From NCBI GenBank assembly GCA_031278605.1, contig JAITKB010000089.1:1-35623 (forward strand): DNA of 35,623 bases, read 5' to 3'. Shown piece by piece: positions 28,055 to 35,623 of this stretch. The notes under the pieces were generated by a model. It was not told the origin of the DNA. It saw only the letters and a list, made by a program, of their open reading frames with translations, and searched no databases. Source of the stretch: Tannerellaceae bacterium. Its GTDB lineage: Bacteria; Bacteroidota; Bacteroidia; Bacteroidales; Tannerellaceae. Made by a program: the position numbers and the translations under genes. Each line of letters opens with the position of its first letter. Position 1 is the first letter of the stretch.

Positions 28055-28159
28055 ATGTTCAGGTTATCGAAGGAAAGTATGGAGAATTGCCTCAACGAAG
28101 TATTCCACGGCAATTTCTCCGTACATCCTTTCCTGAAAAAAAAAGGATCAAATAAATAA
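28055..28159 (+). CDS. Candidate 34-codon small ORF before glnK
   Basis: An ATG at 28055 opens a 34-codon frame (begins MFRLSKESMENCLNEVFHG, ends FLKKKGSNK) with TAA at 28157-28159, 12 nt before the glnK ATG. It fills most of the 149-nt gap between porin and glnK and overlaps the long hairpin 28069-28132. It may be a real small protein, a leader peptide coupled to the hairpin, or a chance frame. No ribosome-binding sequence is seen and I do not recognise the peptide. Confidence 0.25.
   Translation: MFRLSKESMENCLNEVFHGNFSVHPFLKKKGSNK
28069..28132 (+). promoter_or_regulatory. Long stem-loop in the glnK leader
   Basis: Arms 28069-28091 and 28109-28132 pair over 23 positions with two mismatches, a few G-U pairs and one bulged T; the inner 11 pairs (GGAGAATTGCC side) are perfect apart from the bulge. 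The loop is 17 nt. A second, small hairpin (28125-28131 with 28142-28148) could compete with the outer part. There is no T-run after it, so it looks like an mRNA processing, stability or control structure between the porin and glnK rather than a plain terminator. Confidence 0.6.
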
Positions 28160-28171
28160 CACTGTCTAAAG

Positions 28172-28528
28172 ATGAAAAAGATTGAAGCTATTATTCGCAG
28201 GATTAAGTTCGAGGACGTAAAGGAAGCGCTCCTCGCAGCAGACATTGAATGGTTTTCGTACTACGACGTACGCGGGATAGGAAAAACCCGGCAGGGACGC
28301 GTGTATCGCGGCGTAGTGTACGACACCAGCAGTATCGAACGCATTCTGATTTCGGTGGTTGTCCGGGACAAGAACGTAGAGAGGACCATCAACGCCATCC
28401 TCAAAGCCGCACAAACCGGCGAGATTGGCGACGGGCGTATCTTCGTAATACCCATACAGGACGCCGTGCGTATACGTACCGGAGAAAGAGGCGATATTGC
28501 TCTGTACAATGCAGAACAGGAAAGGTGA
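28172..28528 (+). CDS. glnK: P-II nitrogen regulatory protein
   Basis: P-II senses ATP/ADP and 2-oxoglutarate and blocks AmtB when nitrogen is plentiful. The 118-residue product begins KKIEAIIRRIKFEDVKEAL and has the T-loop from DVRGIGKTRQGRVYRGVVY. Compared with E. coli GlnB/GlnK the T-loop is one residue shorter, but both tyrosines (Tyr45 and Tyr50, equivalents of 46 and 51) are kept; Tyr51 is the uridylylation site in E. coli. The B-loop TGEIGDGRIFV and C-loop region are normal. Its position directly before amtB identifies it as the GlnK type. Confidence 0.93.
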   Translation: MKKIEAIIRRIKFEDVKEALLAADIEWFSYYDVRGIGKTRQGRVYRGVVYDTSSIERILISVVVRDKNVERTINAILKAAQTGEIGDGRIFVIPIQDAVRIRTGERGDIALYNAEQER

Positions 28529-28592
28529 ACGCCTCCCGGTATTATCATTATTATTAACAGGAAATACAAACAAACAGTAAACCGTATAGAAT

Positions 28593-29861
28593 ATGGAAAC
28601 AACAAACACTTTTGCCGATCTGGCATTATCGCTCGACACCGTATGGATGCTGCTCGCCGCCATGCTCGTTTTCTTCATGCAACCCGGATTCGCCATGGTC
28701 GAGGCCGGATTTACACGCACCAAAAACACAGCGAACATTCTTATGAAGAATATGGTGGACTTCTCCTTCGGCTCGTTGCTTTTCTGGGCCATCGGATTCG
28801 GCCTTATGTTCGGAACGGGAGGTTTTGTGGGGACGCCCCACTTCTTTTCTTTCGACTTCATAGACATGGAACTACCCAAAGCCGGCTTCCTGATATTCCA
28901 GACCGTTTTCTGCGCCACGGCTGCCACCATTGTTTCTGGCGCCATGGCCGAACGCACCAAATTCTCTATTTATGTGATTTATACTATCTTCATCAGCGTA
29001 CTGATATACCCCATATCCGGTCATTGGACCTGGGGGGGAGGATGGTTGATGAATGACGCCGAAGGTAGCTTTATGACCACTACCTTCGGCGCTACATTCC
29101 ATGATTTTGCAGGCTCGAGCATTGTTCATTCCGTAGGCGGATGGGTAGCTTTGGCCGGCGCCTTCGTCCTGGGTCCTCGCCTGGGCAAATACGGCAAAGA
29201 CGGCAAATCGCGCGCCATACCCGGACACAACCTCACGGTGGCCAGCCTGGGGGTCTTTATTCTTTGGTTCGGATGGTTCGGCTTCAACCCCGGCTCTCAG
29301 TTGGCCGCTTCGGGTGAGGCCAATCGCGTGGCCATCTCGCATGTATTTCTCACCACCAACCTGTCGGCTGCCGCCGGTGCGGTACTTTCTCTTTTCACCT
29401 CGTGGATCAAATACCGCAAGCCTTCGTTGTCGCTCACGCTGAACGGCGCTCTGGCCGGGCTGGTCGGCATCACGGCGGGTTGCGATGTGGTGAATCCCGT
29501 TGGCGCGGTCATTATCGGCGCCATCTGCGGGGCGGCCATGGTGTATGCCGTTTCGTTCATCGACCTGGTGCTGAAGATAGATGATCCCGTAGGCGCTTCT
29601 GCCGTACATGGCGTATGCGGATTTATCGGAACGGTACTTACCGGGTTGCTCGCTGTGGAAGGCGGATGGTTCTTCGGAGGAGGAAGCGCATTTTTCCTGG
29701 CTCAACTCTTTGGCGCCGTAACCATCGGTCTATGGGCCATAGCCGCCGGCTTTGTCCTGTTCAAGGGATTGGACCTTCTCTTCGGACTACGCGTATCCAA
29801 ACGGGTAGAAGAAGAAGGATTGGACATATACGAACACGGCGAGACAGCCTATAATAATTAA
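28593..29861 (+). CDS. amtB: Ammonium transporter
   Basis: The 422-residue inner-membrane protein conducts ammonium. It has eleven membrane segments, starting with DTVWMLLAAMLVFFMQPGFAMVEAGF, and shows the family landmarks: GHWTWGGGWL, DFAGSSIVHSVGGW with the first pore His, and VGASAVHGVCGFIGTVLTGL with the second. The C-terminal tail (ISKRVEEEGLD-like, here VSKRVEEEGLDIYEHG) is the segment that contacts P-II in other Amt proteins. It starts 64 nt after glnK and is likely co-transcribed with it. Confidence 0.97.
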   Translation: METTNTFADLALSLDTVWMLLAAMLVFFMQPGFAMVEAGFTRTKNTANILMKNMVDFSFGSLLFWAIGFGLMFGTGGFVGTPHFFSFDFIDMELPKAGFLIFQTVFCATAATIVSGAMAERTKFSIYVIYTIFISVLIYPISGHWTWGGGWLMNDAEGSFMTTTFGATFHDFAGSSIVHSVGGWVALAGAFVLGPRLGKYGKDGKSRAIPGHNLTVASLGVFILWFGWFGFNPGSQLAASGEANRVAISHVFLTTNLSAAAGAVLSLFTSWIKYRKPSLSLTLNGALAGLVGITAGCDVVNPVGAVIIGAICGAAMVYAVSFIDLVLKIDDPVGASAVHGVCGFIGTVLTGLLAVEGGWFFGGGSAFFLAQLFGAVTIGLWAIAAGFVLFKGLDLLFGLRVSKRVEEEGLDIYEHGETAYNN

Positions 29862-29875
29862 AGGACACAAAAAAA

Positions 29876-29925
29876 GGGGGGGAGGGAGCGTACATTATTT
29901 ATATATATCTTTGCGCTCATCCCCC
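29876..29925 (+). promoter_or_regulatory. glnN promoter inside an inverted repeat
   Basis: A -7 element TATCTTTG (29906-29913) lies 95 nt before glnN. It sits in an AT-rich 23-nt loop flanked by GAGCG (29886-29890) and CGCTC (29914-29918), and outside these by a G-run (29876-29882) and five C (29921-29925). Read as RNA the same arms could act as a terminator after amtB; read as DNA they bracket the promoter core like an operator. Both are possible. Confidence 0.45.
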
Positions 29926-30007
29926 GTCTTTTAAGGATAAAACAACACAGACAATCAGGTATTACAATTTTATACAATCCAAATTATCAACAACAAAACA
30001 AAACAAA

Positions 30008-32194
30008 ATGAGTACATTAAGATTCAGAGTAGTGGAAGCGGCTTTTGAGAAAAAAGCCATTGACGTGGCATTGCCCGAAGGGAAACAATCGGATTACTTC
30101 GCCTCCAAGGTTTTCAACCGTGAGAAAATGTTCAGGTATCTCTCCCCGGAAGCTTTTGCCAAGGTAGACGACTCGATTGAAAACGGAACCCCTCTGGACA
30201 TGACTACTGCCGATGCCGTGGCCTCCGGTATGAAACAATGGGCCCTGGCCAACGGTGCGACACACTACACTCACTGGTTTCACCCGCTTACCGAAGGGAC
30301 GGCCGAGAAGCACGACACCTTCCTCGACCCCGACGGAAAAGGGGGACTGATAGAAAAATTCTCCGGCAAACTCCTCGTGCAGCAAGAGCCGGACGCTTCC
30401 AGTTTCCCCAGCGGAGGTATACGCAATACCTTTGAAGCAAGGGGATATACCGCCTGGGATCCCTCCTCGCCGGCATTCATCGTAGGCGATACGTTGTGTA
30501 TCCCTACCATCTTCATTTCCTATACGGGCGAATCGCTCGACTATAAAGCTCCTTTGCTGAAAGCGCTCGAAGCCGTGAACCGGGCTGCCGTAGACGTATG
30601 CCGGTATTTTAATCCCGATGTAAAAAAGGTCTATGCCTACCTGGGATGGGAACAGGAATATTTCCTTGTAGATGAAGGTCTCTATGCCGCCCGTCCGGAT
30701 CTGCTGCTCACGGGACGCACCCTGATGGGACACGAAAGCAGCAAGAACCAGCAATTGGAAGACCACTACTTCGGGGCCATTCCCATTCGCGTGCTGGGAT
30801 TTCTGAAGGAGTTGGAGATCGAAGCGCTCAAGCTGGGCATCCCATTGAAAACCCGGCACAACGAAGTAGCCCCCAACCAGTTTGAGGTAGCCCCTATCTT
30901 TGAAGAATGTAATCTCTCGAACGATCACAACCTCCTCGCCATGGCCCTGATGCGCAACCTGGCTCGCAACCATGGTTTCCGGGTTCTTTTGCACGAAAAA
31001 CCCTTCAAGGGCATCAACGGTTCCGGCAAACACAACAATTGGTCGCTCGGCACCGACACCGGCATCCTGCTGATGGCGCCCGGCAAGACACCGGAAGACA
31101 ACCTGCGCTTCATCACCTTCGTAGTAAACGTATTGAAGGCTGTTTACCGCCACAATGCTTTGCTGAAGGCCAGCATCGCTTCGGCCGGTAACGCCCATCG
31201 CCTGGGCGCCAACGAAGCGCCGCCGGCCATCATCTCCAGCTTCCTGGGCGCACAAATCACCAAAGTGCTGGAGGAATTGGAAAACACGGAAGCCGGCGAG
31301 GTGAGCGTAGCCGGCAAACAGGGTTTCCATCTGGACATTCCGCGCATCCCCGGACTGCTGCTGGATAATACCGATCGCAACCGCACTTCGCCCTTTGCCT
31401 TTACCGGCAACCGGTTTGAATTTCGTGCCGTAGGTTCGGAGGCCAACTGTGCCGCCGCCATGCTGGCGCTGAACGCCGCCGTAGCCGAGCAACTCAAAAT
31501 CTTCAAGGCCGAAACCGATGCGCTCATCGCCACGGGGAAAGACAAATATGCCGCCATCCTTGAAGTCATACGCAAAGACATCCGCGAGAGCAAGGCCATC
31601 CATTTCGACGGGAACGGATACACCGAAGAATGGAAGGCCGACGCCGCCAAACGGGGATTGGACTGTGAGACCAGCGTACCGCTTATCATCGACGCCTACC
31701 TTTGGGAATCCTCCGTAAAGATGTTTGAGTCCACCGGCGTGATGACTCACCTGGAGCTGGAAGCGCGTAACGAGGTGAAATGGGAGACCTACACCAAGAA
31801 GGTACAGATCGAGGCACGCGTACTGGGCGACCTTGCCATGAACCATATCATTCCCATTGCCACGCGCTACCAGTCCTCTCTCATCGACAATGTTTACAAG
31901 CTTCGCGATCTTTTCCCCGCCGATAAGGCCGCCGGGATGTCGGACCACAACCTGGAGATTATTGAGGACATCAGCAAGCATATCTCCTTCATCAAGGAAA
32001 AGACGGACGAAATGGTAGAAGCACGCAAGGTAGCAAACCGGATAAGCGCCGAACGGGAAAAGGCCATTGCCTACCACGACACGGTAGTCCCCATGTTCGA
32101 CGAGATACGATACCACATCGACAAATTGGAACTCATCGTAGACGACGAATTATGGACCTTACCCAAATACCGGGAACTTTTATTCATTCGATAG
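30008..32194 (+). CDS. glnN: Glutamine synthetase type III
   Basis: GSIII makes glutamine from glutamate, ammonium and ATP. At 728 residues it matches the GlnN first described from Bacteroides fragilis rather than the ~450-residue GSI. Landmarks include the N-terminal GSIII domain (LRFRVVEAAFEKKAIDVALP), HWFHPLTEGTAEKHD, GWEQEYFLVD with metal-binding Glu, TRHNEVAPNQFEVAPIFEE, and LHEKPFKGINGSGKHNNWS with the catalytic loop. It lies 146 nt after amtB with its own promoter and completes the ammonium uptake and assimilation set with AmtB and GlnK. A terminator follows. Confidence 0.97.
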   Translation: MSTLRFRVVEAAFEKKAIDVALPEGKQSDYFASKVFNREKMFRYLSPEAFAKVDDSIENGTPLDMTTADAVASGMKQWALANGATHYTHWFHPLTEGTAEKHDTFLDPDGKGGLIEKFSGKLLVQQEPDASSFPSGGIRNTFEARGYTAWDPSSPAFIVGDTLCIPTIFISYTGESLDYKAPLLKALEAVNRAAVDVCRYFNPDVKKVYAYLGWEQEYFLVDEGLYAARPDLLLTGRTLMGHESSKNQQLEDHYFGAIPIRVLGFLKELEIEALKLGIPLKTRHNEVAPNQFEVAPIFEECNLSNDHNLLAMALMRNLARNHGFRVLLHEKPFKGINGSGKHNNWSLGTDTGILLMAPGKTPEDNLRFITFVVNVLKAVYRHNALLKASIASAGNAHRLGANEAPPAIISSFLGAQITKVLEELENTEAGEVSVAGKQGFHLDIPRIPGLLLDNTDRNRTSPFAFTGNRFEFRAVGSEANCAAAMLALNAAVAEQLKIFKAETDALIATGKDKYAAILEVIRKDIRESKAIHFDGNGYTEEWKADAAKRGLDCETSVPLIIDAYLWESSVKMFESTGVMTHLELEARNEVKWETYTKKVQIEARVLGDLAMNHIIPIATRYQSSLIDNVYKLRDLFPADKAAGMSDHNLEIIEDISKHISFIKEKTDEMVEARKVANRISAEREKAIAYHDTVVPMFDEIRYHIDKLELIVDDELWTLPKYRELLFIR

Positions 32195-32230
32195 GGACTC
32201 AACAGTTTTGTTGATTGTTTTGTGTTTGCA

Positions 32231-32268
32231 GGGAGAGGACGTTGAAACAGACGCATCCTCTCCCTTTT
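32231..32268 (+). terminator. Intrinsic terminator after glnN
   Basis: Nine perfect pairs (32231-32239 with 32256-32264, GGGAGAGGA/TCCTCTCCC), loop of 16 nt, then TTTT. It lies 36 nt after the glnN stop. On the minus strand the stem is preceded by four A, so it could also serve the convergent gene. Confidence 0.8.
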
Positions 32269-32305
32269 CATTGGATATGGCCGGCTGGGGCGGCGGATTC
32301 GCTGC

Positions 32306-35170
32306 TTATCCGCCGAATCTCCTGCCGCCGCCGCCCGGAGGAGGACCGCCGGGTGCGCCGGGTGCGGGGCCTCTCGGGGCGTCGGAGCGTGAGGCGCCGC
32401 CTTTAAAGATGCTGAAGCGGTAGATGAAATGCACCATGAAATAACTGTTCAGCGTATTGTATTCCGAATCGGTATATCCCGTGGCGGTTACGCTTCGGGA
32501 TATATTGCTGCGCTGTTGCAGCAGGTCGTAGATTTTCAAACGCAAGGTTCCCTGGTTTCCTTTCAGGAAAGATTTGGAGGCTGAGGCGTTCCACATCAGT
32601 TCTTTTTGCTGGAATCCGCTGGAGTAGCCGGCGTTGGTGGAGTAGGTTATATCGCTTTCCAGTTTAAAGGCCAGGGGTAGATACAGGATGGTTGTGCCTC
32701 CGAAGCCGTAGTTGAACGTATTTTGGTTGTTGTCCGGCTGCAGGGAGTATTGGCTGTTGTTGTATCGTATATTCCCGTTCAGTCCGAGGTCGATTAGGTC
32801 GGAGCGGTAGTTGAGGCCGGCGGTTTCCATCAGGACGAGGTTTTGGTTGGCGCTTTTTTCGCCGTCGACCAAGGCATTGCTGTTGTTGTAGGAGGCCATG
32901 GTCATGGAGTTGACGGTGAATTTTTTGTTTCGGAGCGGCGTATTCATCATAAAGCGCAGGTTGGCGCTGTAATTGCCGTCCACGTTGGCGTAGGTTGTCC
33001 GGCGTATGCCGGCCGAGATGTTGGTCACGTCCGAGACGATGTCGTTCAGGGTATAATCGCCGTTGAACATCAGCATAAAGGCGGTTTGCTGTTCCGGGAG
33101 GAAACGCTGGAAACGTACGGAGAGGTCGTTCACGTAACGTGGCGAGAGGTTGGGATTCCCGATAACGGTATTGTTGGGATTCGACACATCGGCAACGGGT
33201 TGAAGCTGGGTCATGGAAGGCTCGCGGGTGCGTCCGTTGTAATCTACGCGCAGGTTGGTTTGCCGGTTGAAGAGGTAGTTGAACTGGGCCATGGGCGAGA
33301 AATTCAGCACCGAGCGGGAGAGTTCGGAGAACACTTCCTCGCCTACGAAGTTCCGGCTTTGGCTGTAGGAGGGATCCAGGTTCAGCCCCAGCGTATAATT
33401 GTATGTCGCTCTTTGCGCTTTAAAGCTCAGGCTGGCGCGTTGCGTGGTAAAATCGTTGCGATAGCTTTTGCTGTAAGCCGTATCTAAGAGATTGTATGCT
33501 CCGGAGGCATCCGGGGCGTAGGTGTATTTCAGCGCTTCCTGTCGTTGGCGACTGAAGCGGTAGGTGGCCTGCAGGAAATTGTTTCGCCCCAGGGGTTCTA
33601 CCAAGGAGACGTAGACGCGGTAGTTGTATCCCGTATTCTTGTATTGGTATTGCTGGTCGATCAAGAGGTTGCGGTAGGTGTTTTCTTCGCCGAAATACTG
33701 CGTATTGGAATAGTTGAGGCCGTCTTCGTCGGAGAGGTTGTACCCGCCGGAGAAGGATGCGCTCACCACGCGTCCTTTCGCATTGAGTTTGCGGCTTACC
33801 TCCAGGGTTGCGTTGAGGTTGTATCCCACGCCTTCGGAGGAGCTTTGTGCGTCGCCCACGTTGAGCGTATCTTTACTTCCGGTGTGCGCCGGGTCGTATC
33901 CTTGGAGGGTGAGGTAATCGCCGCTTTCCCGGCTACGGCTTTCGCTGTACGTAAAGTTTGGGCGGAAGATCAGGTTGGTGAGCGTATCCGGCTTCCATTC
34001 CATGCGGAGGTTGGCTCCCAGGTTGTTGTTTATCCGGTTGCGCACATCTTCCTGGTCGGTATATTGCGTGGTATCTCCCCGGAGGAGGCGTTGCTCGAAA
34101 CTTTTGTTGGTGGCGTGGTTATCGGAATAGGAATAGCGCAGGTTTCCATTCAGCATGAGGGTTTTTCCGATTTCCTTGCCGAAATTCAGTCCGGTATTTC
34201 CCGAAGCGGTAATTCCGCTGTTGCCTCCCGAGAAGCGAAATCCCCCGGCTCCTCCTCCTCCCCCCTGGAACATGGTGGAAGCCAGGTCGGCGAAGCCCAT
34301 ATTGTTGGTATTGTTGAGTCCTCCCATGAGCGTAACCTGGTCGTTGTCGACAAAGCGGTTTACCATCAGGTTCCCTTCGTAGCGTTCCCGGCTTCCGTAT
34401 CCTGCGAAGGCGTTGCCGAACCATCCTTGCTTCATCCCCGGTTTCACGGTGAGGTTGATGATGGTTTCTTCTTCCCCGTCGTCAAATCCCGTCATGCGTG
34501 TCATATCGCTTTTGCGGTCCACCACTTGTAATTTATTGATCATATCGGCGGGCAGGTTCTTGGAGGCCACGTTGGGGTCGTCGGAGAAAAATTCCTTTCC
34601 GTCTACCATTATTTTTTTCACTTGTTTTCCATTCACGGTGATGGTTCCTTCGCTGCTCACTTCCACGCCCGGCATTTTTTTGAGCAGATCTTCCAGCACG
34701 GCGCCTTCGGTCACTTTATAGGAATCGGCATTGTATTCGATGGTATCGTTCCGCACCACCACCTCGGCCGCTTTTCCTATCACTACGGCTTCGCCCAGGG
34801 CCACGGCTGCATCCCGGAGTTCAATTTCCCCCACATTCACCGGATTATTCCTGCCCGTTATGCGCAGGGGCTGGTAATAGGGTTCATAGCCCACGAACGT
34901 AACCGCCAGGAGATAGGTCCCGGCGGCGATGTCTTTGATGGCGAAGCTACCGTTGCGGGCGGTCGCCACGCCATGTACCAATGTACTGTCGGTTACATTC
35001 AGCAGCCGGATGGTTGCCTGTTCCACGGGGCTTTTTGTTCCCTCTTCGAGCACGAAGCCTTTCACTTCCACCACGGGTCTCCCGGTGGGATTACCCCTTT
35101 GCGCCGACAGGCCAAGGCATGTCATCATTCCCGCACAGATAAGTAACAAAAAGTTTGTTTTGAGTTGCAT
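32306..35170 (-). CDS. TonB-dependent-receptor-like outer-membrane beta-barrel protein
   Basis: The 954-residue protein has a signal peptide (QLKTNFLLLICAGMMTCLGLSAQ), a carboxypeptidase-regulatory-like beta-sandwich (VEVKGFVLEEGTKSPVEQAT to TFVGYEPYYQPL, residues about 30-115), a plug-like domain (VVVRNDTIEYNADSYKV, DLLKKMPGVEVSSEG, GKQVKKIMVDGKEFF), and a large barrel of the OMP_b-brl_3 type. It ends in a Pro/Gly-rich tail (PRGPAPGAPGGPPPGGGG plus RRFGG) after the last strand (YFMVHFIYRFSIF), which is unusual because these barrels normally end at the strand. No SusD partner is adjacent; the substrate is unknown. ATG 35170 begins the signal peptide; the open frame further upstream is a repeat array. 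Confidence 0.87.
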   Translation of the reverse strand: MQLKTNFLLLICAGMMTCLGLSAQRGNPTGRPVVEVKGFVLEEGTKSPVEQATIRLLNVTDSTLVHGVATARNGSFAIKDIAAGTYLLAVTFVGYEPYYQPLRITGRNNPVNVGEIELRDAAVALGEAVVIGKAAEVVVRNDTIEYNADSYKVTEGAVLEDLLKKMPGVEVSSEGTITVNGKQVKKIMVDGKEFFSDDPNVASKNLPADMINKLQVVDRKSDMTRMTGFDDGEEETIINLTVKPGMKQGWFGNAFAGYGSRERYEGNLMVNRFVDNDQVTLMGGLNNTNNMGFADLASTMFQGGGGGAGGFRFSGGNSGITASGNTGLNFGKEIGKTLMLNGNLRYSYSDNHATNKSFEQRLLRGDTTQYTDQEDVRNRINNNLGANLRMEWKPDTLTNLIFRPNFTYSESRSRESGDYLTLQGYDPAHTGSKDTLNVGDAQSSSEGVGYNLNATLEVSRKLNAKGRVVSASFSGGYNLSDEDGLNYSNTQYFGEENTYRNLLIDQQYQYKNTGYNYRVYVSLVEPLGRNNFLQATYRFSRQRQEALKYTYAPDASGAYNLLDTAYSKSYRNDFTTQRASLSFKAQRATYNYTLGLNLDPSYSQSRNFVGEEVFSELSRSVLNFSPMAQFNYLFNRQTNLRVDYNGRTREPSMTQLQPVADVSNPNNTVIGNPNLSPRYVNDLSVRFQRFLPEQQTAFMLMFNGDYTLNDIVSDVTNISAGIRRTTYANVDGNYSANLRFMMNTPLRNKKFTVNSMTMASYNNSNALVDGEKSANQNLVLMETAGLNYRSDLIDLGLNGNIRYNNSQYSLQPDNNQNTFNYGFGGTTILYLPLAFKLESDITYSTNAGYSSGFQQKELMWNASASKSFLKGNQGTLRLKIYDLLQQRSNISRSVTATGYTDSEYNTLNSYFMVHFIYRFSIFKGGASRSDAPRGPAPGAPGGPPPGGGGRRFGG

Positions 35171-35240
35171 AAAAGTTTCTGTTGTATTAAAAATTCTATA
35201 ACGATAGACACCGGGAGAGGTTTGAGGTTTAAATTCCCGG

Positions 35241-35252
35241 CCGCAATTGCGG
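35241..35252. promoter_or_regulatory. 12-bp perfect palindrome upstream of the outer-membrane protein gene
   Basis: CCGCAATTGCGG lies 71-82 bp upstream of the ATG at 35170 and is a possible operator. No regulator is identified and no clear TAnnTTTG is seen in this leader, so the promoter itself is not placed. Between 35171 and 35331 I see nothing else. Confidence 0.3.
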
Positions 35253-35331
35253 ATTATTAACAAAAACAGTTCCTTCCGAAACCCAGGGAAGCCTCCGCAG
35301 TTTTTCTCCTCTCCAAAAACGTGGGAAGATT

Positions 35332-35623
35332 GGGGCCACAGAAAAAATTCTACCCCAATTCCAAAATGGAAATAGGGCTGGAAAAAAAAATCTACCCCCA
35401 TTCCAAAATGGAAATGGGGCTGGAAAAAAAATTTTACCCCAATTCCAAAATGGAAATGAGGCTGGAAAAAAAATTTTACCCCAATTCCAAAATGGAAATC
35501 GGGCTGGAAAAAAAAATTTACCCCAATTCCAAAATGGAAATGAGGCGGAAAAAAAATTTTACCCCAATTCCAAAATGGAAATCGGGCCACAGAAAAAATT
35601 CCAGCCCTTCCCCAAATGGAAAT
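35332..35623. repeat. Tandem array of about seven 42-bp repeats, continuing past the window end
   Basis: The core ATTCCAAAATGGAAAT recurs at 35358, 35400, 35442, 35484, 35526 and 35567: period 42 four times, then 41 because one T is lost in the fifth unit. A degraded copy follows near 35608. Each unit holds an inverted repeat TTCCA-AAA-TGGAA, a GGCTGG box, an A-tract of 8-9, and ACCCC. The first and last visible units differ in the same way: both carry GGCCACAGAAAAAATTC in place of the usual centre. The minus strand is open across the array (14-residue repeats such as FHFGIGVKFFFQPH) but I do not read it as protein. Confidence 0.95.

Noticed and set aside
30017-32116. Minus-strand 699-residue frame opposite glnN
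   Set aside because: A codon-composition shadow of glnN; no recognisable domain, while the plus strand is a full glutamine synthetase.
35171-35590. N-terminal extension of the outer-membrane protein through the second array (FHFGIGVKFFFQPH repeats)
   Set aside because: A normal signal peptide starts at 35170; the extension is translated minisatellite and would put 140 residues before the signal.

Overview
The window is a stretch of chromosome from a member of the Bacteroidota, most likely Bacteroidales. The evidence is the repeated promoter element TAnnTTTG (sometimes with TTTG 19-20 nt upstream), a type III glutamine synthetase, a lipid-anchored TamA homologue (TamL), a SusC-style signal peptide/carboxypeptidase-regulatory/plug outer-membrane protein, and the trp gene order B-E-G-D-C-F. 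I see no rRNA, tRNA, CRISPR array, transposase or phage gene. Genes are dense, and base composition looks more AT-rich in the first 4 kb and more GC-rich from trpC through the efflux operon (judged by eye, not computed).

Layout. (1) 1-2912, minus: pyrG then yidC (3' part cut off by the window edge). (2) 3257-3772: a GNAT acetyltransferase. (3) 3800-9774: a tryptophan operon with a canonical promoter, a 20-codon leader peptide with tandem Trp codons, alternative hairpins typical of attenuation, then trpB, trpE, trpG, trpD, trpC and trpF. No trpA follows. (4) 9768-12955, minus: a small NifX-like protein, a CPBP-type membrane protease and menD. The menD start region is duplicated and creates a six-codon upstream ORF. 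(5) 13082-18768: an efflux operon of TolC-type channel, MacA-type adaptor, ABC ATPase, MacB-type permease and a LytS-type histidine kinase, closed by a strong terminator. No response regulator follows. (6) 18847-19098: six tandem 42-bp repeats. (7) prfB with the programmed +1 frameshift, converging on an rRNA 2'-O-methyltransferase gene. (8) tamL, then on the minus strand an ABC-F protein with a degenerate second ATPase domain followed by an LtaS-like phosphoglycerol transferase. (9) 27306-32194: a nitrogen-assimilation cluster of TorF-like porin, P-II protein, AmtB and GlnN, with a possible sigma-54-type site at its head and a long hairpin/small ORF before glnK. (10) 32306-35170, minus: a large outer-membrane beta-barrel protein. 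Its upstream region runs into a second tandem array, again with a 42-bp period, which continues past the window end.

The most interesting points are the complete Trp attenuator, the absence of trpA, the two unrelated-sequence minisatellites that share a 42-bp period and phased A-tracts, the glnK leader hairpin with its overlapping small ORF, and the menD upstream mini-ORF.
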